36,556 nucleotides of DNA from CAYUIS01 sp964444825 (GCA_964444825.1 CAYUIS010000042.1:1-36556), one strand, 5' to 3'. Counted from the first letter of the stretch, positions 14,298 to 22,196 are shown. A program made the numbers and translations. The notes: generated from the sequence alone by a model not told the origin.

Positions 14298-14819
14298 ATG
14301 TCAAAGTGTCGTATACGTCTCATATACTGGCTTTGGCTAGCCGGCATATCTGTTGCTGGGGGAATCGTCACGGACCTTGCCTTGGGGACTGAACCTTTCC
14401 CTATAGTCGTGCGCCTCCTGGGTCTCGTCGGTGTGTTGCTGGCTCATTTCCCCTTGAAGAGAACGGGCCGATTGCTCAAGCGCTTGGGAGAATCTAGGGA
14501 GTGGGGGTGCACGAACCGGCTGGTCGTGACAGATCTCTACCAGTGTGTGAGACACCCTCACCACATAACGATGGGGGTTTTTATGCTCTCGCTCGGCCTA
14601 CTCATTGGTCATCAGTGGTCGTTTCTGCTCGTAACCATTATCCAGTGGCTGTGGATCATTGGGTTCCTTTTCCTGGTGGAAGAGAAGGAACTGTTGGAAA
14701 AGTTTGGAGAGGATTATGAGGCATATCGTCAGCAAGTGCCTATGCTCTTTCCCAATCCACTCTGCGCTCTCAGAGTTCTCTCCAAACCCATCAACGCGGC
14801 AAAAGAAACAGCGGTCTAG
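14298..14819 (+). CDS. Isoprenylcysteine carboxylmethyltransferase-like membrane protein
   Basis: The 173-aa product has about four hydrophobic segments and the conserved C-terminal half of the ICMT/PEMT-like membrane methyltransferases: TNRLVVTDLYQCVRHPHHITM, then FLVEEKELLEKFGEDYEAYRQQVP. The RHP and EEKxL...Y..Y motifs form the SAM and substrate pocket in this superfamily. Bacterial members are mostly untested and may methylate lipids or small hydrophobic acceptors. AAGGAGGAA precedes the ATG at 14298. It lies 24 nt after the TSUP gene, so the two are probably cotranscribed. Confidence 0.82.
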   Translation: MSKCRIRLIYWLWLAGISVAGGIVTDLALGTEPFPIVVRLLGLVGVLLAHFPLKRTGRLLKRLGESREWGCTNRLVVTDLYQCVRHPHHITMGVFMLSLGLLIGHQWSFLLVTIIQWLWIIGFLFLVEEKELLEKFGEDYEAYRQQVPMLFPNPLCALRVLSKPINAAKETAV

Positions 14820-14834
14820 AGGAGTAGCCGAACG

Positions 14835-15008
14835 ATGCAAGAGGCGATCAGCCTGATTATGAACCCGGCGGCAGACAGCGGCGGCGCCGACCTCAAGGAA
14901 ACCAATGGAGCGACAAACAAGAAGGCTAAGGTTGGCGACAAACCGGTCGCTCCCAATAGGACGCAGGACTGCCTGTTTATTCAGTCGCTGGGGAGGTTGA
15001 TGGCGTGA
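14835..15008 (+). CDS. 57-aa protein of unknown function, coupled to radical SAM gene
   Basis: A short frame begins with ATG 14835 after GAGGAG and encodes 57 residues (MQEAISLIMNPAADSGGADL ... QDCLFIQSLGRLMA). It overlaps the next gene by 4 nt (GTGA at 15005-15008), the usual sign of a real, coupled gene. It lies 15 nt after the methyltransferase-like gene. The single Cys in QDCLF is the only notable residue. I do not recognise the family. A small substrate or partner of the radical SAM enzyme is possible, but no precursor-peptide motif is obvious. Confidence 0.55.
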   Translation: MQEAISLIMNPAADSGGADLKETNGATNKKAKVGDKPVAPNRTQDCLFIQSLGRLMA

Positions 15009-15946
15009 TCACTTTCGGGCCGGTTCCATCCAGACGTCTGGGGCGCAGCCTGGGGATCAACAATATCCCCCCAAAGATATGCACCTATTCCTGCGCCTAC
15101 TGCCAGTTGGGACGTACCATAAAGATGCAGGTCGAACGGCGTGTTTTCTACGAGCCGGACCAGGTCCTGCGGGATGTCCACGACAAGGTCGAAAAGGCAA
15201 AAGAGGCCGGGGAGGCGATCGACTATCTCACCTTCGTGCCCGATGGAGAGCCTACCCTGGACATCAACCTCGGCCGCGAGATCGAGCTGCTGCGGCCCTT
15301 GGGGATCAAAATCGGGGTGATCTGCAACAGCTCGCTGATCGGACGGGAGGACGTGAGAGAGGATCTGCTGGGGGCGGATTGGGTCTCTCTGAAGATGGAC
15401 GCCACACAGAGGGAGAGATGGCGCAAGATCGACCGGCCTCACGGCGCCCTGCGCCTGGACTCGATCCTCGACGGCGCGCTCGAGTTTGCGAGAGCTTTCA
15501 GAGGCGAATTGGTGACGGAGACGATGCTGGTCGAAGGCATCAACGACGACGACGACCAGATCAGAGATGTGGCTGGATTCTTGGCTCGCCTAAAACCCGC
15601 CACAGCCTATCTGGCGATCCCGACCAGGCCGCCGGCGGAGGAGTGGGTGCACGCCCCCGATGAGCAGGTCATCAATCGAGCCTATCAGATCTTGTGCGAA
15701 ACAGTGGAGCGCGTAGAGTATCTGATCGGGTACGAAGGTAATGCTTTCGCCTTCACGGGGGACGTCGAGCAAGACCTGCTGAGCATCACGTCCGTGCATC
15801 CCATGCGGGAGGACGCGGTGGGCGAGTTCCTGGCGCGGGCCAAAGCCGATTGGCCCGTCGTTCACAACTTGGTCGAGCAAGGTCAACTCGTGGAGACGGC
15901 ATACGAAGGCAGACGGTTCTATCTGAGAAAGCTTCACCGAAACTGA
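15005..15946 (+). CDS. Radical SAM protein (COG0731-like, wyosine-type)
   Basis: The 313-aa product begins MITFGPVPSRRLGRSLGINN and has the radical SAM CxxxCxxC cluster motif at Cys 26, 30 and 33 (ICTYSCAYCQLG). YLTFVPDGEPTLDINLG is the GGEP-like SAM-binding region, followed by IGVICNSSLI and VSLKMDA. The layout matches stand-alone radical SAM proteins grouped with the TYW1/wybutosine COG but lacking its flavodoxin domain; their reactions are largely unknown. A C-terminal domain of about 75 residues (SITSVHPMREDAVGEFL ... FYLRKLHRN) looks like a winged helix. The start is GTG 15005, overlapping the 57-aa gene. Confidence 0.85.
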   Translation: MITFGPVPSRRLGRSLGINNIPPKICTYSCAYCQLGRTIKMQVERRVFYEPDQVLRDVHDKVEKAKEAGEAIDYLTFVPDGEPTLDINLGREIELLRPLGIKIGVICNSSLIGREDVREDLLGADWVSLKMDATQRERWRKIDRPHGALRLDSILDGALEFARAFRGELVTETMLVEGINDDDDQIRDVAGFLARLKPATAYLAIPTRPPAEEWVHAPDEQVINRAYQILCETVERVEYLIGYEGNAFAFTGDVEQDLLSITSVHPMREDAVGEFLARAKADWPVVHNLVEQGQLVETAYEGRRFYLRKLHRN

Positions 15947-15967
15947 GCGCTCGCGCTCCCGCTCCTG

Positions 15968-15999
15968 AGATTGGTTCATCTTAAAGATTGAACCAATCT
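15968..15999. terminator. Inverted repeat between radical SAM and trmO genes
   Basis: AGATTGGTTCA (15968-15978) and TGAACCAATCT (15989-15999) form a perfect 11-bp stem with a 10-nt loop. It starts 22 nt after the radical SAM stop. There is no T tract, so it may be a weak terminator or a regulator binding site for the following trmO/cooT genes. Confidence 0.5.
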
Positions 16000-16044
16000 G
16001 GTCAGCAAAAAGGTGCTGGCGCTGGCGGCACTAGGGTTAGATTT

Positions 16045-16443
16045 ATGGATACCCGTGAATTGGAACAAGCTATCGTCTATCGAGCGATTGGGCGCGTGGA
16101 AAACGGTTTTGAGAAGCCGGCACCAGCGTGCGAGATCCGGGCGGTCGATTCCCGGATCGTCCTCGATCCATCCCTGACGGAAGGACTGAAGGGCCTGGAG
16201 CCGGGTCAGCAGATCGTGGTCGTTTTCTGCTTTCATCGTTCCCAGGGCTTTGACTTGCTCCAGCACCCACAGGGCGACACGAGCCGTCCCCGGCGTGGGG
16301 TCTTTGCGCTGCGCAGCCCGCGTCGACCGAATGGTATCGGCGTCACCGTGGTGGACCTGGTGAGCGTAGAGGGGAACGTGTTGCTGGTGCGAGGGTTAGA
16401 TGCGATCAACGACACACCGGTGTTGGATCTCAAGCCAGCGTGA
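16045..16443 (+). CDS. trmO: TrmO/TsaA-family protein (tRNA t6A37 N6-methyltransferase family)
   Basis: The 132-aa product carries the family core: YRAIGRVENGFEKP, then QIVVVFCFHRSQGFDLLQHP, then RRGVFALRSPRRPNGIGVTVVDLVSVEGN and LDAINDTPVLDLKPA. This is the beta-barrel that binds SAM and, in E. coli TrmO, methylates t6A37 of tRNA-Thr. The E. coli protein has about 235 residues; this one is the short form lacking the C-terminal domain, common in anaerobes, and its substrate may differ. The ATG at 16045 has a weak upstream AGGG. An in-frame TTG at 15988 lies in the hairpin and would add 19 atypical residues. CooT follows 26 nt after the stop. Confidence 0.85.
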   Translation: MDTRELEQAIVYRAIGRVENGFEKPAPACEIRAVDSRIVLDPSLTEGLKGLEPGQQIVVVFCFHRSQGFDLLQHPQGDTSRPRRGVFALRSPRRPNGIGVTVVDLVSVEGNVLLVRGLDAINDTPVLDLKPA

Positions 16444-16469
16444 TGCCTAAACACTGAAGGAGGGAGACA

Positions 16470-16670
16470 ATGTGTCAAGCGACGGTCTACTTGGGAGAGC
16501 AAAAGGTCGCGCAGGACGTGATCTGGCTGGAGCCGATCGAGAATGGCGTGCGCCTGTCCACCTTTTTCGAAGCGCCTCAGGTCGTGCGAGGCCGCATCCA
16601 GCACATTGACTTCCTCAAGCACCGGGTCGTACTAGAACCGACAGAGGAGAAAGAGAATGGACGAAATTGA
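16470..16670 (+). CDS. cooT: CooT-family nickel-binding protein
   Basis: The 66-aa product matches CooT: MCQATVYLGEQKVAQDVIWL, then VRLSTFFEAPQVVRGRIQHIDF, then HRVVLE. Cys2 is conserved and is the nickel ligand in characterised CooT dimers. In Rhodospirillum rubrum CooT belongs to the coo operon that supplies nickel to CO dehydrogenase; homologues occur in many anaerobes without CODH. AAGGAGGGAGA precedes the ATG. The gene overlaps the next by 14 nt, so both are made together. No CODH or hydrogenase gene lies in this window, so the client is unknown. Confidence 0.87.
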   Translation: MCQATVYLGEQKVAQDVIWLEPIENGVRLSTFFEAPQVVRGRIQHIDFLKHRVVLEPTEEKENGRN

Positions 16671-16872
16671 GAAACTGCGGGTGCTGCTGCCCCACTGGAT
16701 CGAGCACAACGCCGAGCACGCGGGCGAGTTCCGGGGTTGGGCGGAGCGGGCGGGACCGGCCAGGGATGGGCTCTTGGCTGCCGCTCAGCTCGTGGAAGAC
16801 GCCAACACGCGGCTACAGGAAGCGTTGATGGAAGTGGGCGGCCCGTCGGAACATCACCATCATCACGATTGA
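16657..16872 (+). CDS. CooJ-like His-rich putative nickel chaperone
   Basis: The 71-aa product has an N-terminal helix with His13, Trp14, His17 and His21, that is HWxxHxxxH in LPHWIEHNAEHAGEF. This is the nickel-binding motif known in CooJ, which combines it with a His-rich tail. The middle (residues 30-60) is helical and may dimerise. The C-terminus is a short His run (PSEHHHHHD). R. rubrum CooJ is longer (about 115 aa) with more His, so this is a compact version. The ATG at 16657 lies within cooT and follows GAGGAGAAAGAG. The cooT neighbour strengthens the nickel call. A general His-rich metal chaperone is the alternative. Confidence 0.75.
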   Translation: MDEIEKLRVLLPHWIEHNAEHAGEFRGWAERAGPARDGLLAAAQLVEDANTRLQEALMEVGGPSEHHHHHD

Positions 16873-16931
16873 TGTAGCAGAATCAACAGCGTGCAGGCTT
16901 ATGTTGACCCTGCTTCATTTAGACGGGCAGG

Positions 16932-16942
16932 TGTGATATAAT
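16932..16942 (+). promoter_or_regulatory. Extended -10 promoter after the nickel genes
   Basis: TGATATAAT (TGn plus consensus TATAAT at 16937-16942) lies 65 nt after the CooJ-like gene. TTGACC at 16904 is too far upstream (27 bp) to be its -35. Transcription would start near 16949 and run into two hairpins. Confidence 0.5.
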
Positions 16943-16948
16943 GTAGGA

Positions 16949-17065
16949 GAAGAGGACTTGTGATTCGGTCCAGTCCAAGCCTACTGCCATGGCATGGGAT
17001 GCCCTGGCATCAATCAAGACGACACACTAGCCCGCCGGGGTAGGCCCTACCGGCGGGCTTTGTCG
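16949..17065 (+). ncRNA. Possible small RNA or leader/attenuator of the HAD-ATPase operon
   Basis: The stretch from the extended -10 to the T run contains two stable hairpins and no credible coding region. Hairpin 1 pairs TGCCATGGCAT (16985-16995) with ATGCCCTGGCA (16999-17009), one mismatch, GGG loop. Hairpin 2 is the GC-rich stem at 17029-17059. A transcript of about 115 nt ending there would be a small RNA; read-through would make it a leader for the gene starting at 17186. No known riboswitch consensus was recognised. Confidence 0.35.
17029..17059 (+). terminator. Intrinsic terminator-like hairpin
   Basis: AGCCCGCCGG (17029-17038) pairs perfectly with CCGGCGGGCT (17050-17059), and TAG/CTA extends the stem past a GG bulge. 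TTTGT overlaps its 3' end (T at 17059-17061). It could end the preceding cluster's transcript or act as an attenuator. Confidence 0.6.
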
Positions 17066-17185
17066 TATCATAGGTTGGCTTCTTTCGAGTTCATTTCCTC
17101 TCGCCTGGCTCGGGATAAACAGGATAAACTGGTTAGACAGAACAGATGCCGACTCGGAATATTGACGAGGATCGGGGGTAGTAAT

Positions 17186-18943
17186 TTGTATCGACGTGTA
17201 TTGGCCTTTGACTTTGACGGCACGCTAGCAGACAACGGGGTCGTACCGTCGGCACTGCAGGCAGCCTTGGAGCGATTGCACACAGACGGGCATGCCCTAT
17301 TTCTAGTCACTGGGCGACGGTTTGAGGGTGCCAAACTGGGTTCGTTGAAGCAAGTCTTTACCGGGATCGCATGGGAAAACGGTGCCGTACTCCATCACAC
17401 GGCCACTGACGAGGTATACCTGCCGTTCGGCCACTTGGATACACGCCTGACAGAGGCAATGGAAGCCGCCGGGGTACCCTTGGCGTATGGGCGGGCGATC
17501 GCTTTCACCGGGACACCACATGATGAAACGGCCTGGCACGTGCTCAACGAGTGGGGCAGCGACGCGGTGGTTGTGCACAATAGGGGCACGGTGAGGATCC
17601 TGCCCTCGGGCGCAACCAAGGGCGCCGGTCTAGAGCGCCTGCTGGGGTTGTGTGGTTTTTCACCCCGCAACCTGGCCAGCTTTGGCGATGGAGAGAGCGA
17701 TCTGTCTCTGCTGCATCTAGGCGAAGTTGGCGTAGCTGTGGCCGATGCTGTGCCCTGTTTGAAGGAAGTAGCCGATCTGGTGACCACCCAGCCCGGTCCA
17801 GCCGGGGTACTGGAGATTCTGGAAACCTATTGGCTGCATGGCACAAGTGACACGCTCCGCGCCACAAAACGCGAGCACCCGATCCCGCTGGGCAAAGACG
17901 AGGCAGGTGCATTGGTGTCCCTCCAGGCTGCTGAACTGGCTGGCGGCAACCTAGGGGTGTTTGGCGATTCCGGCAGTGGAAAATCGTGGGTGGCCGGGCT
18001 GCTGGTCGAGGGTATGCATCACATCGGCTATCAGGTCCTCATGATAGATCCCGAGGGGGATTTCAGAGGGATGCGAGCGTTGCCGGGCATCGTGGCTCTT
18101 CAAGTCACCCAGGACTCCATCCCGCCGCCGCAGATGGTCGTCACGGTGCTGGAGACGGTGACCACTTCGGTCGTGCTGGACTTGAGCTCATATTCGATGG
18201 ACCGTCGTGTCCGTTACGTGGCCGACCTGCTGCGTGCACTGCATTCGCTGAAAGAGCGCAAGTTCCGGCCCCACTGGGTCGTGCTGGAGGAAGCCCAATC
18301 CTTCCTGCCACCCAACGGCAATCAGGTCTCGACGGCGCTGCTGCCTATGCTGCCTGCTGGTGGATGGGCCGTTGTTTCCTACCGGCCGGATCGGCTAACC
18401 TCCGAGGTATTGGCTGCACTGGATCGATGCATCCTTGCACGGCTGAGCGAACCAGAGGCAGCACAGGCCCTGGACCATGTAATCGACGCCCCCCCAAAGG
18501 CTTCTCTGGAGGATATCCCACCAGGACACGTATGGCTAAGTGGCAAACGCATAGTACGCCTGCGTCCGAATGCCCGCCGCATTCCGCACATTCGACACTT
18601 GTACAAGTACCTCGACACGCCTCTGCCAAGACACAAACGTTTCTACTTCCGGGACCAGCAATCCTTCCTTGGCGTAGAAGCTGCCAACCTGTTCGAGTTC
18701 CTGCACTGCCTCCGCGACCTGCCTATCGAGAGCCTGGTCTACCACCATACGCGCGGAGATTTCGTCCGGTGGGTGGATGGAACATTGGGTGATGGCATAT
18801 TGGCCGCCCATCTGCACAAGCTCGCTCAGCGGCCACTGGAAAGCGACGCATTACGCGAGGCGCTGGTGCAGCGAGTAGCAGCACACTATGAGGAGTTGCA
18901 CACCCTGTGCGAGTGGCCGGCGCTCAATCCGGAACAGGATTGA
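17186..18943 (+). CDS. HAD-IIB phosphatase / HerA-DUF87-like NTPase / DUF5752-like fusion, copy 1
   Basis: The 585-aa product has three parts. Residues 1-215 are a Cof-type HAD phosphatase: DFDGT with Asp9 and Asp11, FLVTGR at 39-44, Lys145 in GATKGAG, and FGDGESD at 166-172. Residues about 236-460 are a HerA/VirB4-like NTPase: Walker A GDSGSGKS at 260-267, MIDPEGDF at 287-293, Walker B HWVVLEEAQSFLP at 363-375, and a sensor-like VVSYRPDRL. Residues about 484-575 (RFYFRDQQSFLG, LVYHHTRGDFVRWVDGTLGD) resemble DUF5752. I chose TTG 17186 after GGGGGT; it gives nearly the same length as copy 2 and starts just before the first HAD strand. All HAD and P-loop residues are intact. The substrate is unknown; nucleotide, sugar-phosphate or nucleic-acid end processing are open. 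Confidence 0.83.
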   Translation: MYRRVLAFDFDGTLADNGVVPSALQAALERLHTDGHALFLVTGRRFEGAKLGSLKQVFTGIAWENGAVLHHTATDEVYLPFGHLDTRLTEAMEAAGVPLAYGRAIAFTGTPHDETAWHVLNEWGSDAVVVHNRGTVRILPSGATKGAGLERLLGLCGFSPRNLASFGDGESDLSLLHLGEVGVAVADAVPCLKEVADLVTTQPGPAGVLEILETYWLHGTSDTLRATKREHPIPLGKDEAGALVSLQAAELAGGNLGVFGDSGSGKSWVAGLLVEGMHHIGYQVLMIDPEGDFRGMRALPGIVALQVTQDSIPPPQMVVTVLETVTTSVVLDLSSYSMDRRVRYVADLLRALHSLKERKFRPHWVVLEEAQSFLPPNGNQVSTALLPMLPAGGWAVVSYRPDRLTSEVLAALDRCILARLSEPEAAQALDHVIDAPPKASLEDIPPGHVWLSGKRIVRLRPNARRIPHIRHLYKYLDTPLPRHKRFYFRDQQSFLGVEAANLFEFLHCLRDLPIESLVYHHTRGDFVRWVDGTLGDGILAAHLHKLAQRPLESDALREALVQRVAAHYEELHTLCEWPALNPEQD

Positions 18944-18959
18944 GATTGGGGGATGACGG

Positions 18960-20714
18960 ATGCACATTCTGGTGATCGCTACTGACTTTGACGGCACCGT
19001 TTCCCAGGGCGATCAACTGGACCCAGAGGCCGGTCGCGTGCTACGTCAGTGGCGCGAAGCTGGGCGGTTCACGGTGCTGGCGTCAGGTCGCCCGTTTGAT
19101 TTCTTGCGCGATCTTGAGGAGCGCGAGAAGGCGTTCGACCTCATCGTGGCCGAGAACGGCGCGGTATTATACGATCCACATACTGACGAGATGCGGTTGC
19201 CCTTCGGCGAGGTGCCAGGCGATTTGCTGGACATGCTGGCTGGATTGGGCGTGCCGCTGTGGCGGGGAGTCGCCATTGCTGGCACGAGGCAGCCCTACGA
19301 CGACGCAGTGTGGGTGGCCAGCCGGGAACTCGGTCTTGCTGTTCACGTTGAGACTAATCGCAATGAAGTGATGTTGCTGCCGCCGGGGGCCAGCAAAGGG
19401 GCGGGGCTGCTCAACCTTCTTCAGGTGAAGGGGCTTTCGCCACGAAACCTGCTGGCCATTGGCGATGCCGAGAATGACCACAGTCTGTTGCAGGCGGCGG
19501 AGGTCAGAGTGGGCGTCGCCAACGGGGTTGAGAGTCTCAAGAGGATCGCGGATTACGTCACGCCGGAACCGGGACCAAGCGGGGCAGCCGCCTTTATCGA
19601 GCGCTATTTGCTGGACGGAAGGGCTTTCGACTTTCCGGTGCGAGGTGCACATCACTTTTGCCTGGACGCGGCAGCCGAAATCAACCTGAATGGCTACGAT
19701 CTGGTAGACCACGACATCCTGATCGCGGGGGGAAGTGGTCACAGAAAGTCCTGGTTGGCCAGCCGTCTGGCTGATGGACTGGTTGACGGCGGCTACCAAT
19801 TCTTGGGCCTGGACCCGGTTGGCGATCTGCATTCTCTGAGTCGTCATGCGTCCTGTCTGTGCCTCGGCAGAGATGCGCCGCCGCCGATGAGTCTGGTTGT
19901 ACAGTTACTGACCGAGACTGATCTGAGCCTGGTGCTGGACCTGTCTCACATGCCTACGCCGGAGGAGCGAGTGCTCTACACGACCGGGCTGCTGCGGCAA
20001 GTGATCGAGGTGCACCGGCGCTTTGGCAAACCCCATTGGCTGCTGGTAGATGAGGCCCAAGACTTGCTCGGCGGCCAGGACAACCCGGCCCGGCTGCCAC
20101 TGCTACAGAGCCTGAAGGTGCCCGGTACGTGCCTGGTGACCTGGCGTCCGAGCTGCCTGGACCATGCCCTGCTTGACAAGATGGATGGCCTCTTTTTGAC
20201 CCGACAACGTTTGAAGGAAGAAACAGAGTGTCTCAGCCGCCTGCTAGCCAACCGGGGGATCGACGTGAGCGGGCTGGCCGAGCGCCTGGGCGGACTGGGT
20301 GAAGGACAGGCCCTGGTGTGGGGATTGTCAGCCTCACCAGATGATACATTGATGCCCTTCAGGTTTGGAACGGGGCCGCGCATCTTTCCTAGTATGCACC
20401 ATCTGCATCAATACCTGGGACAAGGCGTCGCTCCAGCCCGGCAGTTCTACTTTCGCGATCAAAGGGGACACACCTTGCCAGCCGGCACCCTGGGCGAATT
20501 GATCGATCGAGTGCGCACCCTAGACATAACAGTGCTCACATTTCATTTCCGGCGTGGCGACTTTGGGCGGTGGGTCCGGGATGTCCTTCACGACGAAACC
20601 CTGGCCCGATGGCTGGACCGGTTGCGAATCGTGGATCTGTCAGGCGAGGAATTGCGCCTGGCTTTTCTGGAGGCGCTCGAACAACGCTATCGCATACTGG
20701 AGCGGTTGATCTAG
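18960..20714 (+). CDS. HAD-IIB phosphatase / HerA-DUF87-like NTPase / DUF5752-like fusion, copy 2 (degenerate Walker A)
   Basis: The 584-aa product has the same architecture as copy 1, 16 nt downstream, after GGGGGATGACGG. The HAD part is intact: TDFDGT with Asp9 and Asp11, VLASGR, GASKGAG, IGDAENDHSLL. The P-loop reads GGSGHRKS at 257-264: the Gly before Lys263 in GxxxxGK(S/T) is Arg262. LGLDPVGDL and Walker B HWLLVDEAQDLL (Asp364, Glu365) remain. The C-terminal part (QFYFRDQRGHTLPAGTLGEL, TFHFRRGDFGRWVRDVL) again resembles DUF5752. An asymmetric pair, one active NTPase subunit and one regulatory or weak subunit, is the natural reading of copies 1 and 2 together. The copies are well diverged, so the pairing looks old and maintained. 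Confidence 0.83.
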   Translation: MHILVIATDFDGTVSQGDQLDPEAGRVLRQWREAGRFTVLASGRPFDFLRDLEEREKAFDLIVAENGAVLYDPHTDEMRLPFGEVPGDLLDMLAGLGVPLWRGVAIAGTRQPYDDAVWVASRELGLAVHVETNRNEVMLLPPGASKGAGLLNLLQVKGLSPRNLLAIGDAENDHSLLQAAEVRVGVANGVESLKRIADYVTPEPGPSGAAAFIERYLLDGRAFDFPVRGAHHFCLDAAAEINLNGYDLVDHDILIAGGSGHRKSWLASRLADGLVDGGYQFLGLDPVGDLHSLSRHASCLCLGRDAPPPMSLVVQLLTETDLSLVLDLSHMPTPEERVLYTTGLLRQVIEVHRRFGKPHWLLVDEAQDLLGGQDNPARLPLLQSLKVPGTCLVTWRPSCLDHALLDKMDGLFLTRQRLKEETECLSRLLANRGIDVSGLAERLGGLGEGQALVWGLSASPDDTLMPFRFGTGPRIFPSMHHLHQYLGQGVAPARQFYFRDQRGHTLPAGTLGELIDRVRTLDITVLTFHFRRGDFGRWVRDVLHDETLARWLDRLRIVDLSGEELRLAFLEALEQRYRILERLI

Positions 20715-20726
20715 ACGTTATCCATC

Positions 20727-22052
20727 TCAGACCTCCCCCCACAACGATGCCGCCTCCGCTACCCACGCCTGGAACTCGGCCGGGTCTTTAGGAAAACGCT
20801 GGTAGAGGGCCTTGATCTTGGCAGCGGTCGAGGAGACACCCAACAGGCGCTTCAGACTGGCGAACGAGAATTGACCACTCAGCACACCCCCCACGAGCTT
20901 GAGCGCCATCGAGGCGGTCTTTCCCAGCCCCATCTCCGTCTCATAGTTGAGGTTCATCTGTTGGAAGTCCTCGCCGCTGAAGATGATGTCGTGGTGGAAC
21001 AAGTAATCCACCTCGCGACGGGAGAGCTCGGCGGCAGCAGGCAACTGGACGAACATTGAGGCGAACTTGGCCCCCTGGTCCCGGAAGTAGCGCACGTTAT
21101 AGCCCCACAGCGATCCCCGGCTCACGTCCCCATGCCGGAGCGCTTCGGCGACCACCTGGGCTGCGATGCGGCAGGCGGTGAAGGACGAAGTCACTCCCTC
21201 GCCGGAGAAGGGCTTGGTCTGGAAGGCAGCGTCGCCCATCGCCATAAAACCATTGCCCACCAACGAATAAGGCGAACGGCGGTAGGGCGTCTTGCCCTGG
21301 AGGCGCTTGAGCACCTTACCGGGGTCCCCAAAGTACTCCTGCCGCCACTCGCGGTGCTTCTGCCAGGCGTACTCGTAACTGCCGGGCTGCCCGATGCCCA
21401 GGATCGCGCCCGATCCTCTGCTTGGGTTCCAGAACGCCTTGTGAAAAGGATAAAAGTTCAGCCCTGTCGGGCACCCCGCCCCAATCTCGTGCCGGAACTC
21501 TAGACAGACGAACAGCGTATCCTCATCACGGATGGGGTCATTCTCTACGCCGTTCTGGTTGCAGAATTCGTCCGACAGTCGGGTGCGCACGACACTATTG
21601 ATGCCGGAAGCGTCGGCCACAATCTTGGCACGCACCTCCAGCGGATCGCCGTCCCGTACAGCCCGCACGCCGACGACAAAGCCATCCTCGACGATCGGCT
21701 CAACTACCTCGACCCCTTCCAGGATCTCGCCCTCGCTTTCCAGGACGTAGCGACACATTCGTCGCTGGAAAACAGGCTTGTCCATGACAAAGAAGGCGTA
21801 CTTGACCTCGTTACTCACCTGCAAATCGGGCGACCAGGCCAGCCCGGTCGGATAGTGCCCGATAAGCTCTCCGTTCTCCTCGGTCGGCAGGGGAACGTCA
21901 TACTGCGCGAAGCGCACCTTATCCATATGGAAGATGTCTATGTGTTGACCTAGTTCCTCGAGACAGAGCTGTTCGAGAACGGTCACACGGAATCCAGCCT
22001 GGCTTAGGCGCCAGGCAAAGTAACACCCACTGGTACCCGCGCCAACCACGAC
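20727..22052 (-). CDS. Geranylgeranyl-reductase-family FAD-dependent oxidoreductase (N-terminus lost in gap)
   Basis: The visible 441 residues begin VVVGAGTSGCYFAWRLSQAG, the FAD Rossmann motif normally within the first 10 residues, so only a few codons are lost to the gap. Later motifs are VRAKIVADASGINSVVR and GFMAMGDAAFQTKPFSGEGV, the GD and FAD-binding motif of the GGR/PHBH-like group. The C-terminal helical region ends in AEFQAWVAEAASLWGEV. Members reduce geranylgeranyl chains or oxidise related lipids; the substrate here is unknown. It lies convergent to the HAD-NTPase gene with only 12 nt between stops. With the aldo/keto reductase and lipid kinase upstream on the same strand it may belong to a lipid or isoprenoid set. 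Confidence 0.82.
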   Translation of the reverse strand, partial: VVVGAGTSGCYFAWRLSQAGFRVTVLEQLCLEELGQHIDIFHMDKVRFAQYDVPLPTEENGELIGHYPTGLAWSPDLQVSNEVKYAFFVMDKPVFQRRMCRYVLESEGEILEGVEVVEPIVEDGFVVGVRAVRDGDPLEVRAKIVADASGINSVVRTRLSDEFCNQNGVENDPIRDEDTLFVCLEFRHEIGAGCPTGLNFYPFHKAFWNPSRGSGAILGIGQPGSYEYAWQKHREWRQEYFGDPGKVLKRLQGKTPYRRSPYSLVGNGFMAMGDAAFQTKPFSGEGVTSSFTACRIAAQVVAEALRHGDVSRGSLWGYNVRYFRDQGAKFASMFVQLPAAAELSRREVDYLFHHDIIFSGEDFQQMNLNYETEMGLGKTASMALKLVGGVLSGQFSFASLKRLLGVSSTAAKIKALYQRFPKDPAEFQAWVAEAASLWGEV

Positions 22053-22152
22053 NNNNNNNNNNNNNNNNNNNNNNNNNNNNNNNNNNNNNNNNNNNNNNNN
22101 NNNNNNNNNNNNNNNNNNNNNNNNNNNNNNNNNNNNNNNNNNNNNNNNNNNN
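22053..22152. other. Assembly gap (100 N)
   Basis: Exactly 100 N, the usual placeholder for a gap of unknown length. It removes the start of the flavoprotein gene and possibly whole genes. The 24 bp just right of it nearly repeat a stretch of the lipid kinase gene. Confidence 0.98.
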
Positions 22153-22196
22153 ACCAGCCGTGCGTGCCAAGGCCTGTTGGTCTCGACCCGCAAGCG

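Noticed and set aside
22153..22193. Continuation of the flavoprotein gene across the gap as one frame
   Set aside because: The frame match depends on the arbitrary 100-N length. The FAD motif left of the gap already lies where the N-terminus should be, and the right flank resembles the lipid kinase gene.
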